Below the pieces are notes generated by a model that searched no databases, was not told the origin of the DNA, and saw nothing but the letters and a program-made list of their open reading frames with translations. From Pseudomonas laurylsulfativorans (GTDB lineage Bacteria; Pseudomonadota; Gammaproteobacteria; Pseudomonadales; Pseudomonadaceae): DNA of 64,000 bases. A program made the position numbers and the translations under genes. Position 1 is the first letter of the stretch. Every line of letters starts with the position of its first letter. The stretch lies in NCBI RefSeq assembly GCF_002906155.1, contig NZ_MUJK01000002.1:496001-560000 (forward strand). Reading direction: 5' to 3'. Below are positions 7,632 to 17,589 of the stretch, piece after piece.

Positions 7632-7973
7632 TCAGACGAGGCTGACCAGCACTTCCTGTTCCTTTACATAATCGACACCCAGTTCCACCGGGTGTTGTTG
7701 AGTGGTGGCGAAGAGCAGACGGTCTTCGAGGGTGATGCTCGCGCTGATTGCATAGGTATGGCCAGGCAGGACATCTGCATGCTTGTACGTCAGGTTGAAG
7801 TTCAGCCCGACTTTTTCTGCATTGGGGGTGATCTGTACGGCCAGTTCCTTCGCGACGACATCTTGCAGGCTGACATCCAGCAAGCGGACATGAAGCGTCG
7901 AGTTAGGCGTCAGCGCAATCCTTTCCAGGAAGTGCACTTTGCCACCAATGGTCTTTACGGTTTCGCTGCTCAT
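7632..7973 (-). CDS. YbaY-domain protein without signal peptide
   Basis: The 113-residue protein starts at ATG 7973, preceded by TAAGGAAA; the frame stays open further upstream, but that stretch overlaps the plsB end and lacks the domain. Residues 11-110 form a YbaY domain (GKVHFLERIALTPNSTLHVRLLDVSLQDV ... LPGHTYAISASITLEDRLLFATTQQHPVEL) clearly paralogous to the lipoprotein next door. Having neither signal nor lipobox, it should be cytoplasmic. Function is unknown; the family fold is a small beta barrel that could bind a hydrophobic or polymeric ligand, but nothing in the sequence fixes this. Confidence 0.8.
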   Translation of the reverse strand: MSSETVKTIGGKVHFLERIALTPNSTLHVRLLDVSLQDVVAKELAVQITPNAEKVGLNFNLTYKHADVLPGHTYAISASITLEDRLLFATTQQHPVELGVDYVKEQEVLVSLV

Positions 7974-8142
7974 ATTGATTTCCTTATCGATTGATCGTCG
8001 GTAGTGACGAGCGTCCAGAATAGGGGCGGGGCAGCGATTTCTATGTAGGGGAACTCCTGCAAGCAGGGGCGAAGAGGGGGTGGCATGAGTCAGAAGCGTC
8101 CTTGCTTCAGCCATAAGCCCTGCGCGCAGTGATCCAGATGGA

Positions 8143-10635
8143 TCAGGCCGGCGTGACCAACTCCGCCGCATCTTCACTTCGATGCAACGCCACCTGCCTG
8201 ATCGACAAACGAATCTCCGCCGGCAACACCCGCTTGGCCGCGCCTTCGGCCAGTTCGCCGAGCAGTTCGTGATAGCTCAACTTGCCCGCTTCGTCGCGCT
8301 TGAGCACTTCGAGGTCGAGCAGGGTCTGGATAAAGTGACGGAACAGGCTCTTGTCGAAGAATTCCGGGGCATTCAGGCCATGCAGGATCGACAGGCGCTG
8401 GGCCATGACGGTGCACAGGTCTTCCAGTTCTTCGGCGCTGATGCTGTTCTGGCCACTGTTGAGCAGCAGGGACACGGTCATGTAGAAGCGCTGCAACGTC
8501 TGGGCGATGCTTTTCGACAGCAGGGTCAGCAACACGAAATGCCGTGAGCTTGGCGCCGGGCGCAGGTACACATCGTTCTCGAAACGCAGCAGGCCTTGCT
8601 CGACGAATGCCTCCAGCCATTGATCGATCACCGCATCCAGTTCGTCCAGCGACCAGCGAATGAACAGCTCCGCTTGCAGGTACGGATACAGCGCGCGGGT
8701 GTAGCGCTGTATCTGTTCGCGGCTCATGCGCGATGCGCTTTGGAAGAAGCTCGCCAGCAGTGCCGGCAGGGCGAAGATGTGCAATACGTTGTTGCGGTAG
8801 TAGGTCATCAGGACGGCGTTCTGCTCGTCCAGATAGAGAATCTTACCCAACGCATCGCTCTGCTCGGACAGCAGGTCCATGTCCTTCACGTGCTCGATCA
8901 ACGCGCGGCCGTCACCCTCCGGAAGGGTGGTGTGCGGCGAGTACGGCACCTTGCGCAGCAGCGCCAGGTACAGGTCGAGCACCCGCGCCATGGCGCGATC
9001 ATCGAGTGCCAATCGGCTGGTGGAGAGCAATGCCAACGCCACCAGGTTCACCGGGTTGATCGCCGCCGCTTCGTTCAGGTGCTGTGCAACCTTCTCGCCG
9101 AGGCGGTTGGTGGTTTCGTTGAGCCAGGCCGGTCTGAACTGCGGGCCGAGTTCCTGTTTGCGCCAGTCGGGCTGCTCGCTGTCGAGGAATTCCGCCAGCT
9201 TGATTGGCTCGCCGAAGTTCACCGCCACCTGGCCGAAGCGCTGCTTGAGTGCGCCAATGACTTTGAAAATATCGAAGATCGACTCTTTCTTCTTGGCTGC
9301 ACCGCGCAACTCGCCCAGATACGTTCGACCTTCCAGTACGCGCTCGTAGCCGATGTACACCGGCACGAACACGATGGGCATACGCGATGAGCGCAGGAAG
9401 CTGCGCAGGGTGATCGCCAGCATCCCGGTCTTCGGTTGCAGCATGCGCCCGGTGCGCGAACGGCCACCCTCGACGAAGTACTCCACCGGGAAGCCCTTGG
9501 TGAACAGTGTGTGCAGGTATTCGTTGAACACCGAGGTGTACAGCGGGTTGCCCTTGAACGTGCGGCGCATGAAGAAGGCACCGCCGCGACGCAGCAGGCC
9601 GCCGATCACTGGCATGTTCAGGTTGATGCCTGCGGCGATGTGCGGCGGGGTCAGGCCGTTGCGGAACAGCAGGTAGGACAGCAGCAGATAGTCGATGTGG
9701 CTGCGGTGGCACGGCACGTAGATCACTTCGTGACCCTGGGCGACCTTCTGCACGCCTTCGATGTGGTTCACCTTGATGCCGTCGTAGATCTTGTTCCAGA
9801 ACCAGCTCAGCACCACTTCCATAAAACGGATCGCCGTGTAGGTGTAGTCCGAGGCGATTTCGTTGCCATAGCGCAGGGCCTGGGCCTTGGCTTTTTCCGG
9901 GGAGATGTTCTCGCGCTCGGCTTCGTCGAGGATCGCTTGCTTGACCATCGGCTGGTTCAACAGGCCTTTGACCAGGTTGCGTCGGTGGGAAATGTCCGGG
10001 CCGATGACTGCGGCCTTCAGGTTGCGAAAGTGCACCCGCAGGATGCGTTGAGCCATGCGCACGGTGCGCTCGTGCCCCTTGTTATGGTCGATCAGTTCGC
10101 GCAGGTGGATCGGCGCGGAGAACTGCACGCGGGTCTTGCGCCCCAGCACGATGATGCTTAGCAGGCGACGCAGACGTCCGGTCACCGCCCAACTGTCGGC
10201 GAACAGGAGTTTCCACGGGCTGTTTTCGCTGTCCGGCGACTGGCCCCAGAACACGCTGACCGGGATGATCTGTGCATCTTCGGCGGCGTTCTGGCTCAGG
10301 GCGCTGACCAGTCGGGTCAAGGTCGGCGGCGCGCCGCGCTTGTCCTGGCGGCCGAGCCAGTCCGGGTCCGGTGTCAGGTAGAAGAACGCAGCTGGCTCCA
10401 GCAGGTTGCCCACCGAAACCGGCAGCACCGGGCGTGGCAGGCCGGCCTTGCTGCATTCGGTGTCGACCACGGCGAGATCGGTTAGCGAAGGGTTTTGCAG
10501 GACGTAGAACACCGGACGACTGCGGTCGAGGTCAAGGGTGAACGACGACTGGTTGATCGTCTCCGAGCGAACCCAGAGGTACAACAGTCGGCGCAGGGTG
10601 CCAAACACAAGACGGCGGAACGGGGAACGGGTCAT
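8143..10635 (-). CDS. plsB: Glycerol-3-phosphate 1-O-acyltransferase
   Basis: The protein has 830 residues, close to the usual ~810-830 for proteobacterial PlsB. It catalyses the first step of phospholipid synthesis, acylating sn-glycerol-3-phosphate at position 1 at the inner membrane. The acyltransferase block shows the catalytic HX4D motif (H310 to D315 in CHRSHID), [13 protein letters not shown], the substrate-binding VEGGRSRTG (388-396) and a following [10 protein letters not shown]. The start is ATG 10635. A small stem CCGAGC-GTTT-GCTCGG (10661-10676) lies in its upstream region. It ends about 170 bases from the YbaY-like gene. Confidence 0.96.
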   Translation of the reverse strand: MTRSPFRRLVFGTLRRLLYLWVRSETINQSSFTLDLDRSRPVFYVLQNPSLTDLAVVDTECSKAGLPRPVLPVSVGNLLEPAAFFYLTPDPDWLGRQDKRGAPPTLTRLVSALSQNAAEDAQIIPVSVFWGQSPDSENSPWKLLFADSWAVTGRLRRLLSIIVLGRKTRVQFSAPIHLRELIDHNKGHERTVRMAQRILRVHFRNLKAAVIGPDISHRRNLVKGLLNQPMVKQAILDEAERENISPEKAKAQALRYGNEIASDYTYTAIRFMEVVLSWFWNKIYDGIKVNHIEGVQKVAQGHEVIYVPCHRSHIDYLLLSYLLFRNGLTPPHIAAGINLNMPVIGGLLRRGGAFFMRRTFKGNPLYTSVFNEYLHTLFTKGFPVEYFVEGGRSRTGRMLQPKTGMLAITLRSFLRSSRMPIVFVPVYIGYERVLEGRTYLGELRGAAKKKESIFDIFKVIGALKQRFGQVAVNFGEPIKLAEFLDSEQPDWRKQELGPQFRPAWLNETTNRLGEKVAQHLNEAAAINPVNLVALALLSTSRLALDDRAMARVLDLYLALLRKVPYSPHTTLPEGDGRALIEHVKDMDLLSEQSDALGKILYLDEQNAVLMTYYRNNVLHIFALPALLASFFQSASRMSREQIQRYTRALYPYLQAELFIRWSLDELDAVIDQWLEAFVEQGLLRFENDVYLRPAPSSRHFVLLTLLSKSIAQTLQRFYMTVSLLLNSGQNSISAEELEDLCTVMAQRLSILHGLNAPEFFDKSLFRHFIQTLLDLEVLKRDEAGKLSYHELLGELAEGAAKRVLPAEIRLSIRQVALHRSEDAAELVTPA

Positions 10636-10737
10636 ACGGCTTCTGCGTGAGTGAGTAAAACCGAGCGTTTGCTCGGGAGGCCGATAGTGTGCCGGATTCG
10701 CTTAAAATCGGCAAAAAAGCGCCGAAGTAATCTCCTG

Positions 10738-10765
10738 TTGAGAGTTTTAACGTCTGTCATATACT
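10738..10765 (+). promoter_or_regulatory. Promoter of the cold-shock gene
   Basis: TTGAGA (10738-10743), 16-base spacer, TATACT (10760-10765). The predicted start near 10772 gives a leader of about 100 nt, long for a 69-codon gene but typical of cold-shock genes, whose leaders fold and control translation with temperature. Within the leader CCCTTATAGGG (10787-10797) can form a small hairpin. Confidence 0.65.
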
Positions 10766-10871
10766 CGGCCGTCTGCTGTCGGTGCCCTTATAGGGACGTC
10801 GCACGCAGATAGACGTTCCCGAGGCTTTCCTGCGAAAAGCCCGATCAATAATAAAAAGGGAGTATGAACAA

Positions 10872-11081
10872 ATGGCAACACGCGAAACCGGCAACGTGAA
10901 GTGGTTCAACGACGCCAAAGGCTACGGCTTCATTCAGCGCGAGGACGGGGTGGACGTGTTCGTGCATTACCGTGCGATTCGCGGCGAAGGGCATCGCTCG
11001 CTGATCGAGGGCCAGCAGGTTGAATACGCGGTGGTGGAAGGGCAGAAGGGGTTGCAGGCTGAGGATGTGGTGGGTCTGTAA
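10872..11081 (+). CDS. Cold-shock domain protein (CspA/CspD family)
   Basis: The 69-residue protein is a single cold-shock domain. RNP1 is KGYGFIQ (residues 16-22) and RNP2 is VFVHY (29-33), the aromatic patches that bind single-stranded RNA or [17 protein letters not shown] is the family signature. It should act in the cytoplasm as an RNA chaperone or regulator. An AAGGGAG ribosome site lies before ATG 10872. An out-of-frame ATG at 10864 lies between that site and the start. The gene is monocistronic between divergent plsB and a REP pair. Confidence 0.93.
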   Translation: MATRETGNVKWFNDAKGYGFIQREDGVDVFVHYRAIRGEGHRSLIEGQQVEYAVVEGQKGLQAEDVVGL

Positions 11082-11110
11082 AGCGGATCTTCAGATCACC
11101 CAAAAAAACC

Positions 11111-11212
11111 TGTAGGAGCGAGCTTGCTCGCGAAGAACTCAATGACGCCGCGTTTTCCCTGAATAGGCGCGTTGTCGTTGACGACCATCGCGAGCAAGCT
11201 CGCTCCTACAGG
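11111..11212. repeat. REP inverted pair (BIME-like)
   Basis: TGTAGGAGCGAGCTTGCTCG (from 11111) is mirrored by CGAGCAAGCTCGCTCCTACA (ending 11210), separated by about 55 bases. The pair lies between convergent genes (cold-shock and the conserved hypothetical gene), where it could also act in termination. Confidence 0.85.
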
Positions 11213-11226
11213 AGGTGGTTCAGGTT

Positions 11227-11604
11227 TTAAGCGGTCTTCCAGGTGATTTCTTCTTCACCATCGGCGCTGATGCGAATCCAGCGGTCTGCCGTTTCCTCGC
11301 CTTCTTCCTCGACCCAGCTACCCGGTGCGCAGCGTACTTCCACGTTCAGCGCGGCAAATGCGGCGCGGGCGCAGGCGATGTCGTCGTCCCATGGGGTCTG
11401 GTCGCTTTCCAGGTACAGGCTGTTCCACTTGCCGACGGCTTTTGGCAGCCAGGTCACTGGCACATTGCCGGCCTTGCACTTGTAGGTCTGGCCCTTCTGG
11501 ACCCAATCCGTGCACGGACCCAATGCCGCACCGAGCCAGGCGGAAACGGCCTTGTGGTCGACGTCGGCGTCTTTCAGGTAAATCTCGATATCCGGTTGGC
11601 GCAT
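11227..11604 (-). CDS. Conserved hypothetical acidic protein
   Basis: The 125-residue protein starts at ATG 11604; the frame is open further upstream but without a good start. It has no signal peptide or membrane segment and is acidic, with DIEIYLKDADVDHKAVSAWLGAALGP at the front and EVRCAPGSWVEEEGEETADRWIRISADGEEEITWKT at the end. Three Cys and many Trp suggest a small folded domain. I do not recognise a family with known function. It lies 76 bases after rlmA in the same direction and may be read as the last gene of dapE-rlmA-this gene. Confidence 0.7.
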   Translation of the reverse strand: MRQPDIEIYLKDADVDHKAVSAWLGAALGPCTDWVQKGQTYKCKAGNVPVTWLPKAVGKWNSLYLESDQTPWDDDIACARAAFAALNVEVRCAPGSWVEEEGEETADRWIRISADGEEEITWKTA

Positions 11605-11680
11605 GGATGTCCTCACTGCGGGTCTGAAAAATCCATTCGCGGATTTAGCCGGTCTTGGGCACTCGCCCGAGACCAAAAGG

Positions 11681-12490
11681 TTATTGAAGAACGAAATAAT
11701 CGTAGCGCATTGACACGGTGGTCTCGAACGGCTCGGCCTGTTCGATAACCGCCGCACGACGCTCGGCACTGGCACGCCAGCCGTGGGGCGTCATCGCCAG
11801 CAGGTTGGCGCGGTCCTGCGGCTTGTCCAGCGTCAGCTTGAACGTCAGCGTCTCGCTGTGCGCCAGTGCCATGCCTTCCGGCACCAGGTCCAGATGCTTG
11901 TCGTCAATGTACTCGCGCACTTCGTTGTACAGCCGCTCACGCAATTCCATCAGGTGGCCGCTGGTCGGCCCGACTTTCATCAGGCCGCCGCCAACACTGA
12001 GCAGGCGCTTGGCTTCTTCCCAGTCCAGCGGGCTGAATACGCTCGCCAGGAACTGGCAACTGCCGGAAGCCAACGGCACCCGCGCCATGCTGGCGATCAA
12101 CCAGGTGAGCTTCGGGTTGCGCTTGCAGGCACGTTTGACCGCTTCCCGGGAGATGTCCAGGGCATAACCATCGGCATCCGGCAGGGCTTCGGCGATTTGC
12201 GCCGTGTAGTAACCCTCGCCACAACCGATATCGACCCAGCGAGCCGGTGCGTAACCCGCCGCCAGCTCCGCCAGTCGCTTGGCCACCGGGGCGTAGTGCC
12301 CGGCATTGAGGAAGTCGCGGCGAGCCTCGACCATGGCCTGGTTATCCCCAGGATCGCGACTGTTCTTGTGCTGCACCGGCAACAGGTTCAAATACCCCTG
12401 ACGCGCACGGTCGAACCGATGCCCGGCGGGGCAGACCACACCGTTGTCCACCGCATTGAGCGGCTCACTGCAGATCGGACACGCCAGCAT
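11681..12490 (-). CDS. rlmA: 23S rRNA (guanine-745-N1)-methyltransferase
   Basis: The 269-residue protein begins with a zinc finger (C4, C7, C20, H24 in CPIC...CPAGH), followed by a class I methyltransferase core with SAM-binding VDIGCGEGYY (86-95). This is the RlmA(I)/RrmA layout: it N1-methylates G745 in helix 35 of 23S rRNA in the cytoplasm. The length agrees with E. coli RlmA (269). The start codon overlaps the dapE stop by one base (TGATG), so the two are translationally coupled. Confidence 0.93.
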   Translation of the reverse strand: MLACPICSEPLNAVDNGVVCPAGHRFDRARQGYLNLLPVQHKNSRDPGDNQAMVEARRDFLNAGHYAPVAKRLAELAAGYAPARWVDIGCGEGYYTAQIAEALPDADGYALDISREAVKRACKRNPKLTWLIASMARVPLASGSCQFLASVFSPLDWEEAKRLLSVGGGLMKVGPTSGHLMELRERLYNEVREYIDDKHLDLVPEGMALAHSETLTFKLTLDKPQDRANLLAMTPHGWRASAERRAAVIEQAEPFETTVSMRYDYFVLQ

Positions 12491-13641
12491 CAGGCGAGCA
12501 ACTTGATCAGGGTCTGGTAGTAGATCTCGGTCAGCACATCGAGGTCGGCTGCCAGCACGCGCTCGTTGACCTGGTGGATGGTCGCGTTGACCGGGCCCAG
12601 CTCAACCACTTGGGTGCCCATGGTCGCGATGAAGCGGCCGTCGGAGGTGCCACCACTCGTGGAGGCTTTGGTTTCACGGCCGGTGATGTCCTTGATGCTC
12701 GACGACACAGCGTCCAGCAGCGCGCCAGGTTCGGTCAGAAACGGCAGGCCGGACAGCGCCCAGTCGACGTGCCAGTCCAGGCCATGCTTGTCGAGGATGT
12801 CGGCGACGCGCTTTTGCAGGCCTTCGACGGTGGACTCGGTGGAGAAGCGGAAGTTGAACACCGCCACCAGGTCACCCGGGATCACGTTGGTCGCACCGGT
12901 GCCGGAATTGACGTTGGAGATCTGGAAGCTGGTCGGCGGGAAGAAATCGTTGCCGTGGTCCCAATGCTCGGCAGCCAGTTCGGCCAAGGCCGGGGCGGCG
13001 AGGTGGATCGGGTTCTTCGCCAGGTGCGGGTAGGCCACGTGGCCTTGCACGCCGCGCACTGTCAGCTTGGCGCCGAGGGAGCCACGACGACCATTCTTGA
13101 CCACGTCACCCACCAGGGTGGTGCTCGACGGTTCGCCGACGATGCACCAGTCCAGGCGTTCCTTGCGCGCGGCCAGGCGTTCGACCACGGCCTTGGTGCC
13201 GTGGTGCGCCGGGCCTTCTTCATCACTGGTGATCAGGAACGCGACTTTGCCTTTGTGGTTCGGGTAGTCGGCGACGAAGCGCTCGGAGGCGACGGTCATG
13301 GCGGCGAGGCTGCCTTTCATGTCGGCGGCGCCACGACCGCAGAGCATGCCGTGTTCGTCGATCAGCGCGTTGAACGGTTCGATCTGCCAGGCCGTCACCG
13401 GGCCGGTCGGAACCACGTCGGTGTGGCCGGCGAAGCACAGCACCGGACCATCGTCCTGGCCGTGGGTGGCCCAGAAGTTATCCACATCTTCGATGCGCAT
13501 CGGTTCCAGGGTGAAACCGGCATCGCCCAGGCGCTGCATCATCTGCTTCTGGCAATCGGCGTCGATCGGCGTCACGGACGGGCGGCGGATCAGGTCGATG
13601 GCGAGTTGGAGGGTCGGCGAAAGGTCGGCGTGGGCCGTCAT
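12490..13641 (-). CDS. dapE: Succinyl-diaminopimelate desuccinylase
   Basis: The 383-residue M20-family metallopeptidase removes succinate from N-succinyl-LL-diaminopimelate, giving LL-DAP for peptidoglycan and lysine. Zinc-binding features are visible: H73 and D75 in AGHTDVV, D107 in [10 protein letters not shown], and the catalytic Glu in TSDEEGPA (138-145). The chosen ATG at 13641 has CCGGAG upstream; an open frame continues 37 codons further but runs through the REP element, so it is not coding. It is coupled to rlmA downstream. dapD and dapC, acting just before it in the pathway, lie 6-11 kb away on the same strand. Confidence 0.96.
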   Translation of the reverse strand: MTAHADLSPTLQLAIDLIRRPSVTPIDADCQKQMMQRLGDAGFTLEPMRIEDVDNFWATHGQDDGPVLCFAGHTDVVPTGPVTAWQIEPFNALIDEHGMLCGRGAADMKGSLAAMTVASERFVADYPNHKGKVAFLITSDEEGPAHHGTKAVVERLAARKERLDWCIVGEPSSTTLVGDVVKNGRRGSLGAKLTVRGVQGHVAYPHLAKNPIHLAAPALAELAAEHWDHGNDFFPPTSFQISNVNSGTGATNVIPGDLVAVFNFRFSTESTVEGLQKRVADILDKHGLDWHVDWALSGLPFLTEPGALLDAVSSSIKDITGRETKASTSGGTSDGRFIATMGTQVVELGPVNATIHQVNERVLAADLDVLTEIYYQTLIKLLA

Positions 13642-13663
13642 GGAAAACTCCGGAAGTTCTTGA

Positions 13664-13753
13664 TGTGGGAGCGAGCCTGCTCGCGAAAGCGATGTCACTG
13701 TCACCCTAAAGGTTGAATGTGACGGCCTCATCGCGAGCAGGCTCGCTCCCACA
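13664..13753. repeat. REP inverted pair
   Basis: TGTGGGAGCGAGCCTGCTCG (from 13664) faces CGAGCAGGCTCGCTCCCACA (ending 13753). Its near edge lies only 22 bases before the dapE start, so it forms part of the dapE leader or the ndvB-dapE intergenic RNA. Confidence 0.87.
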
Positions 13754-13853
13754 GGTATTGGGTCAGGCCATTAGGGCCAAGGCCCCGCAAAATGGCGGTT
13801 ATCTTAAAGCAAAACGGCGACCATTGGCCGCCGTTTAGTGCATCCGCAGAGAT

Positions 13854-16445
13854 TTAGACCGCTGGTGCCGTTTCAGTCTCGACAGACGGTTTCGGCAGCG
13901 ACGACAGGAACGCCATGATCAGCGCCGCGACGTACGGCAGCGACTGGACCAGCAGCATGGTGACCCAGAAGCGCATGTCGTTGCTCGGCAGGCCGTTCAC
14001 CAGGTAGATCCCCAAGGCCGCGCCCCACAACAGCAGCATGATGAACATCTCTTCCCGGGCTTCCGAAATTGCCACCCAGAAGCCGTGGTTGTCGGCGTTT
14101 TTCGGTGTACGGAAGAACGGAATGCTGCTGGTGAAGAAGCCGTACAGCACCGCTTTGGCGATGGTGTGGGACAACGCCAGACCGGCCAGTGCCGCGCAGA
14201 AGGCATCCTTCAGATTGACCCCGACCGCACGGCGGTAGAGGAAGATGATCTTGGCGACCTTGAACACGAACAGCGCCAGTGGCGGGATTGCGAAGATCAG
14301 CAGCGGCGGATCGACCCGTTGCGGCACGATGATCATCGCAGCCGACCACAACAGTGCGCCGACGGTGAAGAAGATGTTCATGCCGTCCGCCACCCACGGC
14401 AACCAGCCCGCGAGGAAGTGGTAACGCTGGCCACGGGTCAGTTCGGTGTCCTTGCCGCGCAGCAGGCTGGCGGTGTGGCGCTTGATGATCTGAATCGCCC
14501 CGTAGGCCCAGCGGAAACGCTGTTTCTTGAAGTCGATAAAGGTATCGGGCATCAGGCCCTTGCCATAGCTGGTGTGGTAATACGCCGCCGACAGGCCTTT
14601 CTCGAATACCCGCAGGCCCAGTTCGGCGTCCTCACAGATGCACCAGTCGGCCCAGCCCAGCTCCTCGAGCACCGAGCGACGGGTCATGGTCATGGTGCCG
14701 TGCTGGATGATCGCGTCACGGTCGTTGCGGGTCACCATGCCGATGTGGAAGAAACCTTTGTATTCCGCGTAGCAGAGCTTCTTGAAGGTGCTTTCATTCT
14801 GGTCGCGGTAATCCTGCGGCGACTGCACCACGGCGATTTTCGGGTCGGCGAAGTGCGGCACCATGTGCTTGAGCCAGTTGCGGTCGACGCAGTAGTCCGA
14901 GTCGATCACGGCAATGACTTCGGCATCCTTGGCGGTGTGCGGAATCAGGTAGTTCAGCGCGCCGCCCTTGAAGCCGGCCAGCGGTGCCACGTGGAAGAAC
15001 TTGAAGCGCGGGCCGAGGGTTTCACAGTAATCGCGCACCGGTTCCCAGACCGCCGGGTCCTTGGTGTTGTTGTCGATGATCAGGACTTCGAAGTCCGGAT
15101 AGTCGAGGTTGGCCAGGGCGTTGAGGGTCTGTTTGACCATCTCGGGCGGCTCGTTGTAGCAAGGCACGTGAATCGACACTTTCGGGCGGTAGCTGGAGTC
15201 GCCTTCTACCGGGAGGAACTCGCGCCGGCGCTTGTGCACCCACACCGCTTCGGCCAGTTCATGGGCTTCGGTCAGTAGCACGATAAACACCCCGAGCGCA
15301 CCGAGGGCGAGCAAGAAGCCCACCGTCAGGCTGAACCAGGTGCTGTATTGCTGGCTGTAGTCGTAACCGATCCACACCAGCACCGAGCCGCACAGGAACG
15401 CAACGAAGGTCAGGAAGGTACGGCCACGCTGGCGCAGGGCCGAGCCGTCGATCATCAGCAGGGTCAGCGACAACAGCGCCAATACCACCGAACCAATAGC
15501 CAATACGCGCCACTGCGGAATCGCCACCACCGGGCCTTCGAAGTTGAACTTCTGCTGGCGCGCGGCGTTGAACACGCCCCAGTAGGCGCCGACGGAACCT
15601 TCGTCACTGGCTTTCCACGGCTGGTCAAACGCTTCGATCACGAAGTAGTTGAAGCCCTGGCGGTTGAGCTTGTTGACCAGGGTTCGCAGGTAGATCGCCT
15701 GGTCCGCCGGGGAGGCATCGGCGCCACCGCGCATGCGGCCGTTGCTCGGCCAGCCCACCTCGGACAGCAGCAGCGGCTTTTTCGGGAACATCTTTTTCAG
15801 GTCGCGGGCGCGATCGAGGACGAACTGCTGAGCCTTGTCCACCGGAATGAATTCCCAGTAAGGCAGGACGTGGGCGGCGATCAGATCGACGTGCTTGGCC
15901 AGTTCCGGGTGTTCTTCCCATACGTGCCATTGTTCGGACGTGGTGACCGGTACTTTGACGGCGGCACGCACGCGGTCGAGCATCACGCTGAGTTCGGCGG
16001 CGGTAATCTCCTTGCGGAAGATCGCCTCGTTGCCGACTACCACACGAACCACGCTACGCGAGGAGTTGGCGATTTCAATGGCGCGGGTAATTTCCCGTTC
16101 GTTGCGTTCCTGGTCCGGGCTGATCCAGATCCCCAGGGTCACCCGCAAGCCGAACTCTTCCGCGAGTTTCGGGATGTCTTGCAGGGTGCCATCGACCGAG
16201 TAGATGCGGATGTTGTCCGTCAGCTTGCTCATGATCTCCAGGTCGCGACGCATTTGATCGTCGGTCGGGTACTGGTCTTTCTGCGGGAACTGGCCCTGCT
16301 GGAATGGCGAGTACGAGAAACCGGAGATCTGTTCAGGCCAGTTGGGGGCGGTGACCGGGCGGTTGATCAGCGCCCAGAAGCCGGTAAACAAGGCTGCGAT
16401 GGCGAGCACCACGACCAGGTTGAGTCCAAATTTACGCGATGACAT
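13854..16445 (-). CDS. ndvB: Membrane glucan synthase, GH17-like domain plus GT2 glycosyltransferase (NdvB)
   Basis: From ATG 16445 the protein has 863 residues; a TTG at 16499 would add 18. Order: one N-terminal membrane helix (~5-25); a GH17-like domain with VVVGNEAIF (putative acid E140) and LLLSEVGWPS (putative nucleophile E229); two membrane helices (~312-390); a GT2 domain with DSD (515-517), ED (605-606) and QRFRW (642-646); then several helices. The parts match beta-1,3-glucan synthases with a transglycosidase domain. P. aeruginosa NdvB makes periplasmic cyclic glucans linked to biofilm antibiotic tolerance, and the adjacent dapE and rlmA fit that locus. Activity on a particular glucan is inferred. 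Confidence 0.88.
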   Translation of the reverse strand: MSSRKFGLNLVVVLAIAALFTGFWALINRPVTAPNWPEQISGFSYSPFQQGQFPQKDQYPTDDQMRRDLEIMSKLTDNIRIYSVDGTLQDIPKLAEEFGLRVTLGIWISPDQERNEREITRAIEIANSSRSVVRVVVGNEAIFRKEITAAELSVMLDRVRAAVKVPVTTSEQWHVWEEHPELAKHVDLIAAHVLPYWEFIPVDKAQQFVLDRARDLKKMFPKKPLLLSEVGWPSNGRMRGGADASPADQAIYLRTLVNKLNRQGFNYFVIEAFDQPWKASDEGSVGAYWGVFNAARQQKFNFEGPVVAIPQWRVLAIGSVVLALLSLTLLMIDGSALRQRGRTFLTFVAFLCGSVLVWIGYDYSQQYSTWFSLTVGFLLALGALGVFIVLLTEAHELAEAVWVHKRRREFLPVEGDSSYRPKVSIHVPCYNEPPEMVKQTLNALANLDYPDFEVLIIDNNTKDPAVWEPVRDYCETLGPRFKFFHVAPLAGFKGGALNYLIPHTAKDAEVIAVIDSDYCVDRNWLKHMVPHFADPKIAVVQSPQDYRDQNESTFKKLCYAEYKGFFHIGMVTRNDRDAIIQHGTMTMTRRSVLEELGWADWCICEDAELGLRVFEKGLSAAYYHTSYGKGLMPDTFIDFKKQRFRWAYGAIQIIKRHTASLLRGKDTELTRGQRYHFLAGWLPWVADGMNIFFTVGALLWSAAMIIVPQRVDPPLLIFAIPPLALFVFKVAKIIFLYRRAVGVNLKDAFCAALAGLALSHTIAKAVLYGFFTSSIPFFRTPKNADNHGFWVAISEAREEMFIMLLLWGAALGIYLVNGLPSNDMRFWVTMLLVQSLPYVAALIMAFLSSLPKPSVETETAPAV

Positions 16446-16607
16446 AGCTATTTCGGGTTCCAAAGACTGTGGAACGAAGGAACGGTTGGCGGTCGCCAAG
16501 GGGCGCGCATCCTACACCGGGCATTCTCTTGTCGTACAGCGGACAGGGAATTGCCAGACATTGGGCAGTTAACTTTCACATAAGTTCTTACACTTGCAGC
16601 TTGAAGC

Positions 16608-16636
16608 TTAAAACTTGTCGTTATGTAGCCCATAAT
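16608..16636 (+). promoter_or_regulatory. Probable promoter of tcdA
   Basis: CATAAT (16631-16636) is a good -10; the best-spaced -35 is TTAAAA (16608-16613, 17-base spacer), which is weak. It predicts a very short leader before the start at 16657/16663. Confidence 0.4.
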
Positions 16637-16662
16637 GCGCGCCGGTTTTTGGGGTAATGGTC

Positions 16663-17475
16663 ATGAGTACAGAAGATCCGCGGTTTGCTGGCATCGCCCG
16701 TTTGTATGGCATCGAAGGCCTTGAGCGTCTGCGCGCGGCTCATGTGGCGATCGTCGGCGTCGGTGGTGTCGGTTCCTGGGCGGCGGAAGCCATGGCCCGC
16801 TGTGGCGTGGGCGAAATTTCGTTGTTCGACCTGGACGACGTCTGCGTCAGCAACGCCAACCGCCAGTTGCACGCGCTGGACAGCACGGTGGGCAAGCCCA
16901 AGGTCGAGGTGATGGCCGAGCGTCTGCGCGGGATCAACCCAGACTGCACGGTGCACGCGGTGCCGGACTTCGTCACCCGCGACACCATGGCCGAGTACAT
17001 CACGCCGAACATCGACTGTGTGATCGACTGCATCGATAGCGTCAACGCCAAAGCGGCGCTGATTGCCTGGTGCAAGCGTCGCAAGATCCAGATCATCACC
17101 ACCGGCGGCGCGGGCGGTCAGATTGACCCGACGTTGATCCAGGTCTGTGACCTGAATCGCACGTTCAATGACCCGCTGGCGTCGAAAGTGCGTTCCACGC
17201 TGCGTCGCGACTATGGCTTCTCACGTACCGTGACCCGCCATTACAGCGTGCCGTGCGTGTTTTCCACCGAGCAACTGCGCTACCCGAAACCGGACGGCAG
17301 CATTTGTCTGCAGAAGAGTTTTGTCGGTGATGGGGTGAAGCTGGACTGCGCCGGCGGGTTTGGCGCGGTGATGATGGTGACGGCAACCTTCGGCATGGTC
17401 GCGGCGACCAAGGCTGTGGACAAGATTGTGGCGGGTGTTCGGCGGCCGGCGGAGCGGGTCAAGCCTGAGGCTTGA
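16663..17475 (+). CDS. tcdA: tRNA threonylcarbamoyladenosine dehydratase
   Basis: A 270-residue E1/ThiF-like enzyme that uses ATP to cyclise t6A37 to ct6A in ANN-decoding tRNAs. The nucleotide-binding loop GVGGVG is at residues 32-37, followed by DLDDVCVSNANRQLHAL, the typical adenylation segment. Two in-frame ATGs exist: 16657 and 16663. GGGGT (16651-16655) is properly spaced for the second, so I chose that. In E. coli, TcdA (CsdL) works with the CsdA/CsdE sulfur-transfer pair; here those two genes lie just downstream on the opposite strand, convergent with tcdA. Confidence 0.94.
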   Translation: MSTEDPRFAGIARLYGIEGLERLRAAHVAIVGVGGVGSWAAEAMARCGVGEISLFDLDDVCVSNANRQLHALDSTVGKPKVEVMAERLRGINPDCTVHAVPDFVTRDTMAEYITPNIDCVIDCIDSVNAKAALIAWCKRRKIQIITTGGAGGQIDPTLIQVCDLNRTFNDPLASKVRSTLRRDYGFSRTVTRHYSVPCVFSTEQLRYPKPDGSICLQKSFVGDGVKLDCAGGFGAVMMVTATFGMVAATKAVDKIVAGVRRPAERVKPEA

Positions 17476-17483
17476 AACACAAT

Positions 17484-17568
17484 CCTTGTAGGAGCTGGCT
17501 TGCCAGCGATGGCGGCGATCCTGATACACCCCGGTGCATGGATCGCCAGCAAGCCGGCTCCTACAAGG
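17484..17568. repeat. REP inverted pair (GCCAGCG type)
   Basis: CCTTGTAGGAGCTGGCTTGC (from 17484) is mirrored by CAAGCCGGCTCCTACAAGG (ending 17568). It lies between the convergent tcdA and csdE genes and could end both transcripts. Confidence 0.87.
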
Positions 17569-17589
17569 ACATTTCACGCATCCACAAAG

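Noticed and set aside
16445..16499. TTG start adding 18 residues to NdvB
   Set aside because: The added residues are not part of the signal-anchor helix and the ATG at 16445 immediately precedes it; kept only as an alternative.
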